Assembly: GCA_965200885.1 (NCBI GenBank)
Contig: OZ241737.1
Span: forward strand, 558,001 to 622,000
Direction: 5' to 3'
DNA length: 64,000 nucleotides
Origin: MPNP01 sp026710155
Lineage (GTDB): Bacteria > Pseudomonadota > Alphaproteobacteria > Rhodobacterales > Rhodobacteraceae
Shown: positions 53,163-61,493 of the stretch, piece by piece
How the letters are laid out: each line of letters opens with the position of its first letter
Numbering within the stretch: position 1 is the stretch's first letter
The notes under the pieces: model-generated
What the model was told of the DNA's origin: nothing
The model's input: only the letters and a program-made list of their open reading frames with translations
Databases searched by the model: none
Program-made: the position numbers and the translations under genes

Positions 53163-54668
53163 CTAAATGGACTTTCGCTGAATTGCACTGATTACTGATG
53201 CCATACCCTTGGTCTCTTCGTAGAGTTTTATAAAATGCGGATACGTTTCATCATAAACTTTTTTCGGATTTGGGTAAATTGTTTTGTCAAAGGGATTCCA
53301 ATCAATGATATCCTCCTTTCTGACATTGCCAAGGGCAAGGGCAGCAAGGAAGGCATCCCCGTAAGAAGCACCGAGGGAATGCTTGCAAATGTGTTGCTCG
53401 ATGTCACTCATATCAGAATTCGACTGAAGCCAAATATTGTTTTTTGTTCCTCCTCCAACGGCAAGAACCTTTTTCGGGAAAGCGTCAACTTCTCTGTAAG
53501 TATCCAAAATGCGCCGCGTCCCAGCAGAAATTCCTTCTAGCAAAGCCCTGAACAGATCTCCCCGAGTGTGGGTTAGATTTAGGCCAAAATAAATCCCCCG
53601 AGCATCCGGATCGTGAATTGGAGTTAATCCTCCGGAGAAATAAGGAATGAAAACCAAGCCATTTGCTCCAACTGGGGAGACCGAAGCTTCTGCCGTCAAT
53701 TGTTGAAAAATATTTTCGGAAGATAAATCCTTGGCAAAATTATCCTTGAACCAATGCGTGAGTGTCCCAGCCGTTGAAACGGCAGCCATGATCGCAAACT
53801 GATTGGCGAACAGCCAAGGTGCATACCATAGCCTGGGGTCAGATTTTTGATGCTGGTCAAGCTCAATTATAAAAATGGTGGAGCCATACATCATCATCAT
53901 GTCGCCATTATCCTTAACTCCAATACTTACTGCTTCAGCAGCGGCATCAATCGTACCGCAGGTAACTGGTGTGCCAACACTTAATCCGGTTTCCTCGGCA
54001 GCTTGTGAAGTGATCGTGCCAACGAAATCAGTTGACCAAGCCAATCTTGGAAGCAACTCCATCGGAAGTTCCGAGGAGAGCCTATCCGTCCAATTCAATA
54101 GTTTTATGTCGTACCATGGTGCAAAGTTTACAGCGGTAAAGTGGTCTATGACATATTCTCCAGTTAGCTGGTGGACAATATAACTGGTCGATGTAAGTAT
54201 TTGGGAAGTGAGACTCCAAAGATCTGGACATGTTTGCTTGAACCACAGGATTTTTGGTCCCACAGACTGTGATGTAAGTGCATTTCCACAAAGTTCGAAA
54301 ATATTGTCTTTGCCGATTTTTTGGTTCAACTCCTCAATCTGTAAGGCCGCCCGGGTGTCAACTCCATACAGAATACCATTCATCAGCGGATGTCCGGCTT
54401 TATCGACGGGGAGCATACAAGGGCCTATGGCTGAAGTCGCTACGGCTTTTATGTCTTTTGGATAAATCCTGGATTCCCTGATCAGGGTGTTTGAAACGAA
54501 GACAAAATCCCCCCACCAATCTTCTTGTGGCCTGTGCTCAGCCCAGCCTGGTTTTGGAGCAATGAGCTTGTGGGGTTTTGATGCAGATGCAACAACCCTG
54601 CCTCCGGAATCAGCAATGACGCCTTTGGTTTCATATGTTCCGATATCAATTCCTAGTGTGTAATCCAT
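53163..54668 (-). CDS. FGGY-family carbohydrate kinase (xylulokinase-like)
   Basis: 501 residues from ATG 54668; TTG 54698 would add a poor leader. N-terminal ATPase loop YTLGIDIGTYETKG, WAEHRPQEDWW, TCGTIDAAAEAVSIG, and FIPYFSGGLTPIHDPDARGI plus VLAVGGGTKNNIW in the second domain. This fits xylulokinase-like FGGY kinases. It converges with the dehydrogenase operon, and with the xylitol-type dehydrogenase would take a pentitol to xylulose 5-phosphate. Other ketoses are possible. Confidence 0.85.
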   Translation of the reverse strand: MDYTLGIDIGTYETKGVIADSGGRVVASASKPHKLIAPKPGWAEHRPQEDWWGDFVFVSNTLIRESRIYPKDIKAVATSAIGPCMLPVDKAGHPLMNGILYGVDTRAALQIEELNQKIGKDNIFELCGNALTSQSVGPKILWFKQTCPDLWSLTSQILTSTSYIVHQLTGEYVIDHFTAVNFAPWYDIKLLNWTDRLSSELPMELLPRLAWSTDFVGTITSQAAEETGLSVGTPVTCGTIDAAAEAVSIGVKDNGDMMMMYGSTIFIIELDQHQKSDPRLWYAPWLFANQFAIMAAVSTAGTLTHWFKDNFAKDLSSENIFQQLTAEASVSPVGANGLVFIPYFSGGLTPIHDPDARGIYFGLNLTHTRGDLFRALLEGISAGTRRILDTYREVDAFPKKVLAVGGGTKNNIWLQSNSDMSDIEQHICKHSLGASYGDAFLAALALGNVRKEDIIDWNPFDKTIYPNPKKVYDETYPHFIKLYEETKGMASVISAIQRKSI

Positions 54669-54947
54669 AAACTCAACAGAAAAATTTAACCTAATCAAGA
54701 TTTGCTTTGGGAGAATTGTAAGGAATCTGGAATTGATTCCAAATATCTAATTTAGCTAAGCTTCAAAGCATGTCTTGACTCTCGATATGAATGCCCGTAT
54801 ATGGTCTAATTCTGATTTTTTATTGATGTTTTGGCTGTTTTTAGTCGTATGGACTTGTTTTTTTACAAGTTTTCTCAATATAAACCAATCTACCTTTACC
54901 CATTCCTTTTAATTGGGATGGTATCATATTAATTCTTATGGGTTAGA

Positions 54948-55316
54948 ATGGCACGTATAGCGGGTGTAAACATACCAGCAAGGAAAAGGATTCCTGTTGC
55001 ATTGACCAGTATCTACGGGATTGGATACCATACGGCACAAAACATTTGTGAATCCGTTGGAATCAAGCAATCTGTCAGGGTCAATGAACTTACCGACCTC
55101 AATGTCAAGGAACTTCGGGAGCATATAGACCAAAACTACATGGTGGAAGGCGATCTGCGCAGGGATGTCCAAATGAACATCAAGAGGATGATGGATCTTG
55201 GATGTTACCGGGGTCTCAGACATCGTAGAGGTCTACCTGTAAGGGGGCAAAGAACCCATACGAATGCCAGAACCAGAAAAGGTCCGGCCAGGCCAATAGC
55301 TGGCAAGAAAAAATAA
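54948..55316 (+). CDS. rpsM: 30S ribosomal protein S13
   Basis: 122 residues. MARIAGVNIPARKRIPVALTSIYGIG (given in part), then the RGLRHRRGLPVRGQRTHTNARTRKG tail typical of S13. Heads the rpsM-rpsK-rpoA-rplQ run. The usual upstream secY-adk genes are replaced by a convergent-side kinase gene 5' end, so the operon has its own promoter in 54700-54940; a TTGTTT/TATAAA pair with an 18-base spacer lies near 54855-54885. Confidence 0.97.
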   Translation: MARIAGVNIPARKRIPVALTSIYGIGYHTAQNICESVGIKQSVRVNELTDLNVKELREHIDQNYMVEGDLRRDVQMNIKRMMDLGCYRGLRHRRGLPVRGQRTHTNARTRKGPARPIAGKKK

Positions 55317-55328
55317 AGGAGATGTGCC

Positions 55329-55718
55329 TTGGCTCGTGAAAAGCCCCGTCTAAAGAGAAAAGAACGCAAGAATATTGCGGTCGGAGTGGCTCATGTGAGT
55401 TCCTCCTTCAACAATACAAAAATATTGATTTCAGATGTTCAGGGCAATGCGATTGCCTGGTCTTCGGCAGGCACTGTCGGTTTCAAGGGCTCACGCAAAT
55501 CTACCCCATATGCAGCACAGCTGGCAGCAGAAGATGCTGGTAAAAAGGCTCAGGAACATGGTGTCAAGTCACTGGAGATCAAGGTCCAGGGACCGGGTTC
55601 GGGACGGGAAAGTGCCTTGCGTTCCCTGGCGGCCGTAGGTTTTGAAATCACATCAATCAGGGATGTTTCACCCATTGCCCACAATGGTTGTCGTCCACCA
55701 AAAAGAAGAAGAGTCTAA
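55329..55718 (+). CDS. rpsK: 30S ribosomal protein S11
   Basis: 129 residues with NIAVGVAHVSSSFNNTKILISD and VQGPGSGRESALRSL, and the C-terminal SPIAHNGCRPPKRRRV that contacts 16S rRNA. Starts TTG 55329 as judged from the frame, with GGAG about 8 bases upstream. 12 bases after rpsM. Confidence 0.97.
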   Translation: MAREKPRLKRKERKNIAVGVAHVSSSFNNTKILISDVQGNAIAWSSAGTVGFKGSRKSTPYAAQLAAEDAGKKAQEHGVKSLEIKVQGPGSGRESALRSLAAVGFEITSIRDVSPIAHNGCRPPKRRRV

Positions 55719-55757
55719 GCACTTTTCGATTAGGTTTTAATTTAGTTTTTCGAGACA

Positions 55758-55782
55758 TTCCCGATGCTGGAACCATCGGGAA
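55758..55782 (+). promoter_or_regulatory. Hairpin in the rpsK-rpoA spacer
   Basis: A perfect 9-bp stem TTCCCGATG / CATCGGGAA with a 7-base loop ends 19 bases before the rpoA start codon, followed by AAAAAGGATGGAGG containing the rpoA ribosome-binding site. It is not followed by Ts, so an RNA processing or translational control element is likelier than a terminator. Confidence 0.5.
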
Positions 55783-55801
55783 AAAGGATGGAGGCTAATC
55801 A

Positions 55802-56815
55802 ATGTTCCAAGATAACTGGGAAAAACTCATCTCCCCATCACTGGAGGAGAAATCAGGTAGCAATCCAAATCAGATGACCCTGGAAATCGGACCACTTGAA
55901 AGGGGGTTTGGTTTGACCATCGGCAACGCACTGCGGAGGGTTCTTCTTTCTTCCATAAGGGGTAGTGCCATCATCGGAGTTGAAATCGACAATGTTGTGC
56001 AGGAATTTTCACCAATTCCAGGTGTTCGCGAGGATGTCATTGACATCCTTCTAAACCTCAAGGGCGTTGTTGTAAAATCTGATGATCGCAAACCACGCAA
56101 ACTCCTGTTGAAATCATCACAGCCAGGCGAAGTTACTGCCGGCATGATCAATCCGTTAGCCGGCGTCGAGATCCTCAATCCACGGCATGTCATATGTCAT
56201 TTGGACAGGGATGCCTCTATTCAAATGGAAATCACCGTCGGGGTTGGCAAGGGATATGTTCCTGCCGAATTGAACAAACCTGCCGACGCAGCAATTAATT
56301 TTATTCCAATTGATGCCATATTTTCACCGGTAAAATCGGTTTCCTACAAGGTTCAACCCGCAAGGGAAGGAAAGATTCTTGACTACGACAGGCTAATCCT
56401 GAACGTTGAAACAGACGGATCCATAACACCCAAGGACGCCATAGCCTATGCGTCAAGAATCGTTCAGGAATATTTCCAGATCTTCATTAATTTTGATGAA
56501 CCTGTCAAATCCAAACAGGAAGATGAAACTCCGGAAACCGAAGTTGACAGCAATCTCTACATGAAAGTAACACAGCTTGAACTTTCAGTCAGATCAGCCA
56601 ATTGCCTGAAAAATGACAATATCATTTATGTTGGCGATCTGGTCCAGAAATCGGAGCAGGAAATGTTGAAGACTCCAAACTTTGGAAGAAAATCATTGAA
56701 TGAGATCAAGGAAGTCCTCTCGGGAATGGATTTGTCACTTGGCATGGAAATTGCTGACTGGCCTCCAGAAAATATTGAAATGCTATCTCAGGAAATAGAA
56801 GACAAGGATCTGTAA
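55802..56815 (+). CDS. rpoA: RNA polymerase alpha subunit
   Basis: 337 residues. N-terminal assembly domain with LERGFGLTIGNALRRVLLSSI (in part) and the C-terminal DNA-binding domain from about 250, containing TQLELSVRSANCLKNDNI and LKTPNFGRKSLNEIKEVL. A GGAGG site lies 8 bases before ATG. Complete. Confidence 0.97.
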   Translation: MFQDNWEKLISPSLEEKSGSNPNQMTLEIGPLERGFGLTIGNALRRVLLSSIRGSAIIGVEIDNVVQEFSPIPGVREDVIDILLNLKGVVVKSDDRKPRKLLLKSSQPGEVTAGMINPLAGVEILNPRHVICHLDRDASIQMEITVGVGKGYVPAELNKPADAAINFIPIDAIFSPVKSVSYKVQPAREGKILDYDRLILNVETDGSITPKDAIAYASRIVQEYFQIFINFDEPVKSKQEDETPETEVDSNLYMKVTQLELSVRSANCLKNDNIIYVGDLVQKSEQEMLKTPNFGRKSLNEIKEVLSGMDLSLGMEIADWPPENIEMLSQEIEDKDL

Positions 56816-56864
56816 CCCTTCCCTTGATCACCCTTCCATTGGACAGAAAATAAGGTAAATAATT

Positions 56865-57287
56865 ATGCGACACAGTGGCGGATACAGGTATCTCAACAGA
56901 ACCGGTGAGCATAGGAAAGCCATGTTTGCCAATATGGCCGGATCCCTGATTGAACATGAACAAATTAAAACCACCTTACCAAAAGCCAAGGAATTGAAGA
57001 GGATCGTGGAGAAACTGATTACCCTGAGCAAGAAGGGTGATCTGCATTCCCGAAGAATGGCCAATTCCAAACTTAAGCAAGGCAAGCACACAAAGAAACT
57101 CTTTGATGTTATAGGCCCTCGTTATCAAGACCGCAATGGTGGATATACAAGAGTCATCAAGGCTGGATACCGTTATGGCGATCGGGCACCAATGGCAATC
57201 ATTGAACTGGTCGACAGGGATACTGCGGAAAAGGGCAAGGCTGATCGAGATAGATTGTCAGAACAGGAATCCGAAGAACCAAGCTGA
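56865..57287 (+). CDS. rplQ: 50S ribosomal protein L17
   Basis: 140 residues. MRHSGGYRYLNRTGEHRKAMFANMAGSLIEHEQIKTTLPKAKELK is the family start (cited in part) and GGYTRVIKAGYRYGDRAPMAIIELVD the end of the core; the C-terminus adds an acidic tail. Last gene of the ribosomal run. Confidence 0.97.
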   Translation: MRHSGGYRYLNRTGEHRKAMFANMAGSLIEHEQIKTTLPKAKELKRIVEKLITLSKKGDLHSRRMANSKLKQGKHTKKLFDVIGPRYQDRNGGYTRVIKAGYRYGDRAPMAIIELVDRDTAEKGKADRDRLSEQESEEPS

Positions 57288-57481
57288 TTTGTTTCTCCAA
57301 GGAATACATCATCATGTTGTTTGGAAAAACCAAATCCGGGTAGGGCTTTAACCAACTTTTTGAATTTTGTTTCTTCATATGTTTGGTGTAAATATACCGA
57401 AGAAGTTCAATGGATCTTTTTTCTATCCGTTTAATCCTTAAACCTTAGTAGGGGAAGGTTTTAATTCCCCCAATTTATAAC

Positions 57482-58819
57482 GTGACCAATCTTCTAGACC
57501 AGATAGAAAAACAAAGTGATTTGTCATCAGCATTGCGCCCTTTGGCAGACCGCATTCGTCCTGAAAACCTGAAAGAGGTTATCGGTCATGAAGATCTCAT
57601 TGGCAAGGACAGACCCCTGAACAATCTACTGGATTCGGTCAATCTACCCTCCATTATATTCTGGGGTCCCCCAGGGGTTGGCAAAACAACCATTGCACGA
57701 TTAATTGCACAGAAAAAGGAATACAATTTTGTTCAGATCAGTGCCGTTTTTTCCAATACCGCTGAACTGAGAAAAATTTTTTCTACTGCCAGAAATCAAT
57801 GGATGGAAGGCAAGGGAACAATCCTCTTTGTGGACGAAATTCATCGTTTTAACAAGAGCCAGCAGGATGGTTTTCTACCCTATGTCGAGGATGGAACCAT
57901 AAAACTTATCGGTTCGACAACAGAAAACGTCTCCTTTGAAATCAATCCTGCCCTTTTGTCACGCGTAAGGGTATTTTGTTTATCCAGGCTTTCAATGTCC
58001 GACTTGGAAAAACTGGTGCAAAGGGCCGAAAAGTGTCTTGGTTCTCCCCTACCCCTTACTGATGAAGCACGAAACTGGTTGTGCGGGATGGCCGATGGCG
58101 ACGGCAGGAGTCTGCTGAATAATATTGAACAAATTTGTGCTTTGGCCCCGGAGCGAAAACTGGATATTGATAAATTATCCCTGCATCTATCTCAAAAAGC
58201 CACCTCTTATGATAGAACCGGAGATTGGCACCATAACCTGATTTCAGCCCTGCATAAGTCGGTACGAGGATCTGACCCGGATGCCGCTCTCTATTGGTTG
58301 GCCAGAATGTTGGATGCCGGTGAGGATCCAAATTACCTGCTGAGAAGAATTACACGCATGGCCGTGGAAGATATAGGTCTGGCCGACCCGGATGCGTTGG
58401 ATATGGCTATCAACTCATGGATAGCTTATGAACGGCTTGGTAGTCCAGAGGGTGAACTGGCCATAGCAGAAGCGATCATTTATATGGCTTTGGCTCCAAA
58501 ATCCAATGCAAGTTACAAGGCTTATAAATCGGCCACCAAAGATGCAAGATTTTCAGGATCCCTGTTACCTCCAAAGCATATACTCAATGCACCCACAAAG
58601 CTGATGAAACAACTCGGATATGGCAAGAATTACCAGTACGATCATGATGTTCCCTACGGATTTTCTGGACAGAACTACTTTCCAGAGGGTTTCAACAGAG
58701 CAAAATATTACAACCCGCCAAAGAAGGGTTTTGAACAAAACCTGGGCAAGAGATTGGAGTATTTCGAGGATCTCCGGATTAAGCTCAACGCAAAAAGGGA
58801 TGGCGTGCATTCACCATGA
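57482..58819 (+). CDS. rarA: Replication-associated recombination protein A (MgsA/WHIP ATPase)
   Basis: 445 residues. AAA+ motifs Walker A GPPGVGKTT (about 60), Walker B TILFVDEIHRFNKSQQD, sensor GSTTENVSFEINPALLSR; the C-terminal tetramerisation part has SGSLLPPKHILNAPTKLMKQLGYG (in part) and YQYDHDVPYGFSGQNYFPEG (in part). It acts at stalled replication forks. GTG start; no strong ribosome-binding site is visible. Overlaps crcB by 4 bases. Confidence 0.94.
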   Translation: MTNLLDQIEKQSDLSSALRPLADRIRPENLKEVIGHEDLIGKDRPLNNLLDSVNLPSIIFWGPPGVGKTTIARLIAQKKEYNFVQISAVFSNTAELRKIFSTARNQWMEGKGTILFVDEIHRFNKSQQDGFLPYVEDGTIKLIGSTTENVSFEINPALLSRVRVFCLSRLSMSDLEKLVQRAEKCLGSPLPLTDEARNWLCGMADGDGRSLLNNIEQICALAPERKLDIDKLSLHLSQKATSYDRTGDWHHNLISALHKSVRGSDPDAALYWLARMLDAGEDPNYLLRRITRMAVEDIGLADPDALDMAINSWIAYERLGSPEGELAIAEAIIYMALAPKSNASYKAYKSATKDARFSGSLLPPKHILNAPTKLMKQLGYGKNYQYDHDVPYGFSGQNYFPEGFNRAKYYNPPKKGFEQNLGKRLEYFEDLRIKLNAKRDGVHSP

Positions 58820-59199
58820 TCGGAACTTTACTCCAGATTGCACTTGGAGGTGCATTGGGTGCCATTTCCAGATACCTGTTAACAACAGGCATATCGACTG
58901 TCATGGGTAAGCAGTTTCCTTATGGAACATTGTTTGTCAATGTTTTTGGTTCTTTGCTCATGGGTTTCATAATTGCCTTGATGATTGACAATCTGACTTT
59001 ATCGGAACGCTACACACCATTGATCATTACAGGATTTCTCGGAGGTTTTACGACTTTTTCAGCATTTTCAAGTGACTTTTGGCAACTTTCCTCTAATGGA
59101 AAATTGGACATGGCCCTTGTTTATGCCCTTGTTTCAGTCGTATTGGCTGTTTTGGCTCTCTATCTGGGCATGTTTCTGGCCAGGATATGGCTTCATTGA
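58816..59199 (+). CDS. crcB: Fluoride channel CrcB
   Basis: 127 residues, four membrane helices. GGALGAISRYLL at the start, NVFGSLLMGF, and the Phe-box GFLGGFTTFSAFSSD are hallmarks of Fluc/CrcB dual-topology fluoride channels. It overlaps rarA (4 bases) and rluC (13 bases), so no fluoride riboswitch precedes it. Confidence 0.94.
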   Translation: MIGTLLQIALGGALGAISRYLLTTGISTVMGKQFPYGTLFVNVFGSLLMGFIIALMIDNLTLSERYTPLIITGFLGGFTTFSAFSSDFWQLSSNGKLDMALVYALVSVVLAVLALYLGMFLARIWLH

Positions 59200-60224
59200 A
59201 CAATATAACCAGCAAAATTGTCGGCGTTGACGATGCTGACCAACGTCTTGACAGGTGGTTAAGGAGGAAATATGGACATATCCCCCAGTCACTTATTGAA
59301 AAAATGTGCCGTAGGGGCATGGTAAGGGTCAACAAGAAAAAAGTCAAACCCTCATTCAGATTGGTTCCGGACCAGATAATCACCCTGCCAAAATCAGTTG
59401 AGTCCACAACTAAAAAAGCAGTCAAGCCCAATACTCTGAGTAGTTACGATCAATCCATCATTCATCAACTGAACAACAGTATAATCTATGAAGATGATTA
59501 TTTTGTTGCCCTCAACAAACCGCCAGGTCTGGCTACTCAGGGAGGTACAAAACAAAGGGGATATGTCGACAAATACCTCAACCATCTGGCTCTGGCCAAC
59601 AATACTGGTCGGCTACGTTTGATTCACAGGCTTGACAAGGAAACTTCCGGTGTCTTGCTAACGGGTAAAACCCTTACCTCCACAAGAAAAATGATGGAAT
59701 TGTTCAAGATCAAAAACGTGTATAAAAACTATTGGGCTGTTACTCTCGGTGTGCCAAATCCCCAAACCGGGGAAATCAAATCTGCTTTGGAAAAAGACAT
59801 AACTCAGGTCAATCGCAGGATGAAGAATGTAAATACAAAGAATGGACATACATCAAATACAGCCAAATTTGCTTATACAAAATATTCTGTTCAACTTACA
59901 TTTGGCAAATTGTTGGCTTTCGTATTGTTATCACCGCAAACAGGTCGAACCCATCAGCTGAGGGTACATTTATCATCCATCAATCATCCCATTCTGGGAG
60001 ATGAAAAATATTCATCTGATTTATCTGAAACCTCCCTTCAATTAAAGTTTGAGGAGCTTAACTTGGTATCACGGATGTTCTTACATGCCAGCAGCTTGCG
60101 CTTTCATCATCCGTTTTTAAAACGGGAAATTGTTATCAAGGCCGAAGCGCCGGTACACTTTCAGGAATTGGCAAACTACCTTGAATGGGACTTGAACAAT
60201 GTCCCTGAAGCAACTTTCCAATGA
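59187..60224 (+). CDS. rluC: RluC/RluA-family rRNA pseudouridine synthase
   Basis: 345 residues. N-terminal S4 domain (about 18-75: DQRLDRWLRRKYGHIPQSLI) and the catalytic domain with D150 in LIHRLDKETSG; LLSPQTGRTHQLRVHLSSI (in part) and HPILGDEKYS complete the fold. The combination fits RluC, which modifies 23S rRNA. Start overlaps crcB by 13 bases. Confidence 0.88.
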   Translation: MASLNNITSKIVGVDDADQRLDRWLRRKYGHIPQSLIEKMCRRGMVRVNKKKVKPSFRLVPDQIITLPKSVESTTKKAVKPNTLSSYDQSIIHQLNNSIIYEDDYFVALNKPPGLATQGGTKQRGYVDKYLNHLALANNTGRLRLIHRLDKETSGVLLTGKTLTSTRKMMELFKIKNVYKNYWAVTLGVPNPQTGEIKSALEKDITQVNRRMKNVNTKNGHTSNTAKFAYTKYSVQLTFGKLLAFVLLSPQTGRTHQLRVHLSSINHPILGDEKYSSDLSETSLQLKFEELNLVSRMFLHASSLRFHHPFLKREIVIKAEAPVHFQELANYLEWDLNNVPEATFQ

Positions 60225-60236
60225 CCAGGTGTTCAA

Positions 60237-60959
60237 ATGAATGAATGGGTTGCCAGAAAATTCTGGAAAGACGTCAGAATAACCGAGTTGTCAGATGGCT
60301 TTGGTATCCTGCTGGACAGCAAATTGGCCATGACACCCGGCAAGAACCCCCTTATGGTTCCCCACTTTTTGCTTGCTGAAAAGATATGTGTGGAATTTCA
60401 AGACCAAGGGCAAAGAATTGATCCCATGGCCATGCCCTTTACCCGGAGAACGAATACCACAATAGATCGTATCGGTGATACCAGGGGAGAAATAGTCAAT
60501 GCACTTTTAAATTATGGACATACTGATCTTGTTTCCTATCGTGCAACTTCCCCATCTGATCTTGTCAAATGGCAATCCGATCATTGGGACCCGGTAATTG
60601 CCTGGCTGGAACAAGAATTATCCATCAGGATGAAAACCAGCCATGGAATTGTCCCCTTTGATCAGGAATCCCAAACAATTGATGTATTTGCTGAAAAAAT
60701 TGAGGCCCTCGATAATTTTTCTCTTTGTGGTTTCAGTGAATTGGTGCCCCTACTGGGCTCATTGATTCTGGGTTTCTCTTACCTCTATGGTTTTGGCAAC
60801 AAGGATCAGATTTGGAGACTATCCCGTATTGATGAAGAGTGGCAAGAAAAAAAATGGGGTGAAGACAAGCAGGCGCAGCAAGTTGCCCAAAGCCATTATG
60901 AGGATTTTGTCGTGGCATGCTTTTTTGTTGATTTGTCCGGCAAGATAAAGTCGGTCTGA
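60237..60959 (+). CDS. ATP12-family F1-ATPase assembly chaperone
   Basis: 240 residues. FWKDVRITELSDGFGILLDSK at the start, MPFTRRTNTTIDRI, DLVSYRATSPSDLVKWQSDHWDP (in part) are ATP12 hallmarks. ATP12 helps assemble the alpha subunit of F1 in mitochondria and is retained in alphaproteobacteria, often after rluC as here. The gene follows rluC by 12 bases. Confidence 0.92.
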   Translation: MNEWVARKFWKDVRITELSDGFGILLDSKLAMTPGKNPLMVPHFLLAEKICVEFQDQGQRIDPMAMPFTRRTNTTIDRIGDTRGEIVNALLNYGHTDLVSYRATSPSDLVKWQSDHWDPVIAWLEQELSIRMKTSHGIVPFDQESQTIDVFAEKIEALDNFSLCGFSELVPLLGSLILGFSYLYGFGNKDQIWRLSRIDEEWQEKKWGEDKQAQQVAQSHYEDFVVACFFVDLSGKIKSV

Positions 60960-61077
60960 GTAGTTGGATAATAGATCCACACCAATTTTTATTTAATTAA
61001 TCAATTCTGATGCATTATCATAAGTATTTTTACTTTATGATTTATATTTAGAACATTAAATTAATTATTAAGATATA

Positions 61078-61101
61078 GCATTTAATGCAGTATAATTAAA
61101 T
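61078..61101 (+). promoter_or_regulatory. Candidate HipB operator
   Basis: ATTTAAT (61080-61086) and ATTAAAT (61095-61101) form an inverted repeat with an 8-base spacer, 38 bases before the hipB start codon; GCATTTAATGC at 61078-61088 is also palindromic. E. coli HipB operators likewise have two 5-bp arms 8 bases apart. The region is very AT-rich, so chance is possible. Confidence 0.45.
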
Positions 61102-61139
61102 CAAAATTTGACTAATTCATATTTAATGGTTCATAATTA

Positions 61140-61493
61140 ATGCATAAAACTGATTTCTCAACAGCATCCAGCGAGGCTATTATCAAAGAGCTTGGGCAAT
61201 GCCTAGACAGTATTCGTCTTAGCCAAAATATCTCGCAGAATGATCTTGCGAGTGAAGCTGGTGTATCAAGAAGTACATTGACTCGGCTGGCTCGTGGCAA
61301 ACCAATATCTCTTGATTCATTTGTGCGAATCATGCAGGCACTAAAATTGACAGATCAGCTTGCTGCATTACTTCCAGACCCTAGTATAAGACCAGTAGAT
61401 CTTGTACGCTTTGCAGGCAAGGAAAGAAGGCGGGCAAGAAAAAAAAAGACTGTTCAGTCGGAATGGCGTTGGGGAAACAAAAGAATCAAATAA
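61140..61493 (+). CDS. hipB: XRE-family antitoxin (HipB-like)
   Basis: 117 residues. HTH at about 20-75 (ISQNDLASEAGVSRSTLTRL, and GKPISLDSFVRIMQALKL as the following helices), then a basic C-terminal tail (KERRRARKKKTVQSEW) longer than in E. coli HipB. ATG 61140. It lies directly before hipA with no gap and is presumably the antitoxin and autorepressor of the pair. Confidence 0.85.
   Translation: MHKTDFSTASSEAIIKELGQCLDSIRLSQNISQNDLASEAGVSRSTLTRLARGKPISLDSFVRIMQALKLTDQLAALLPDPSIRPVDLVRFAGKERRRARKKKTVQSEWRWGNKRIK

Noticed and set aside
58700..58816. Fluoride riboswitch before crcB
   Set aside because: crcB overlaps rarA, leaving no leader for a riboswitch.
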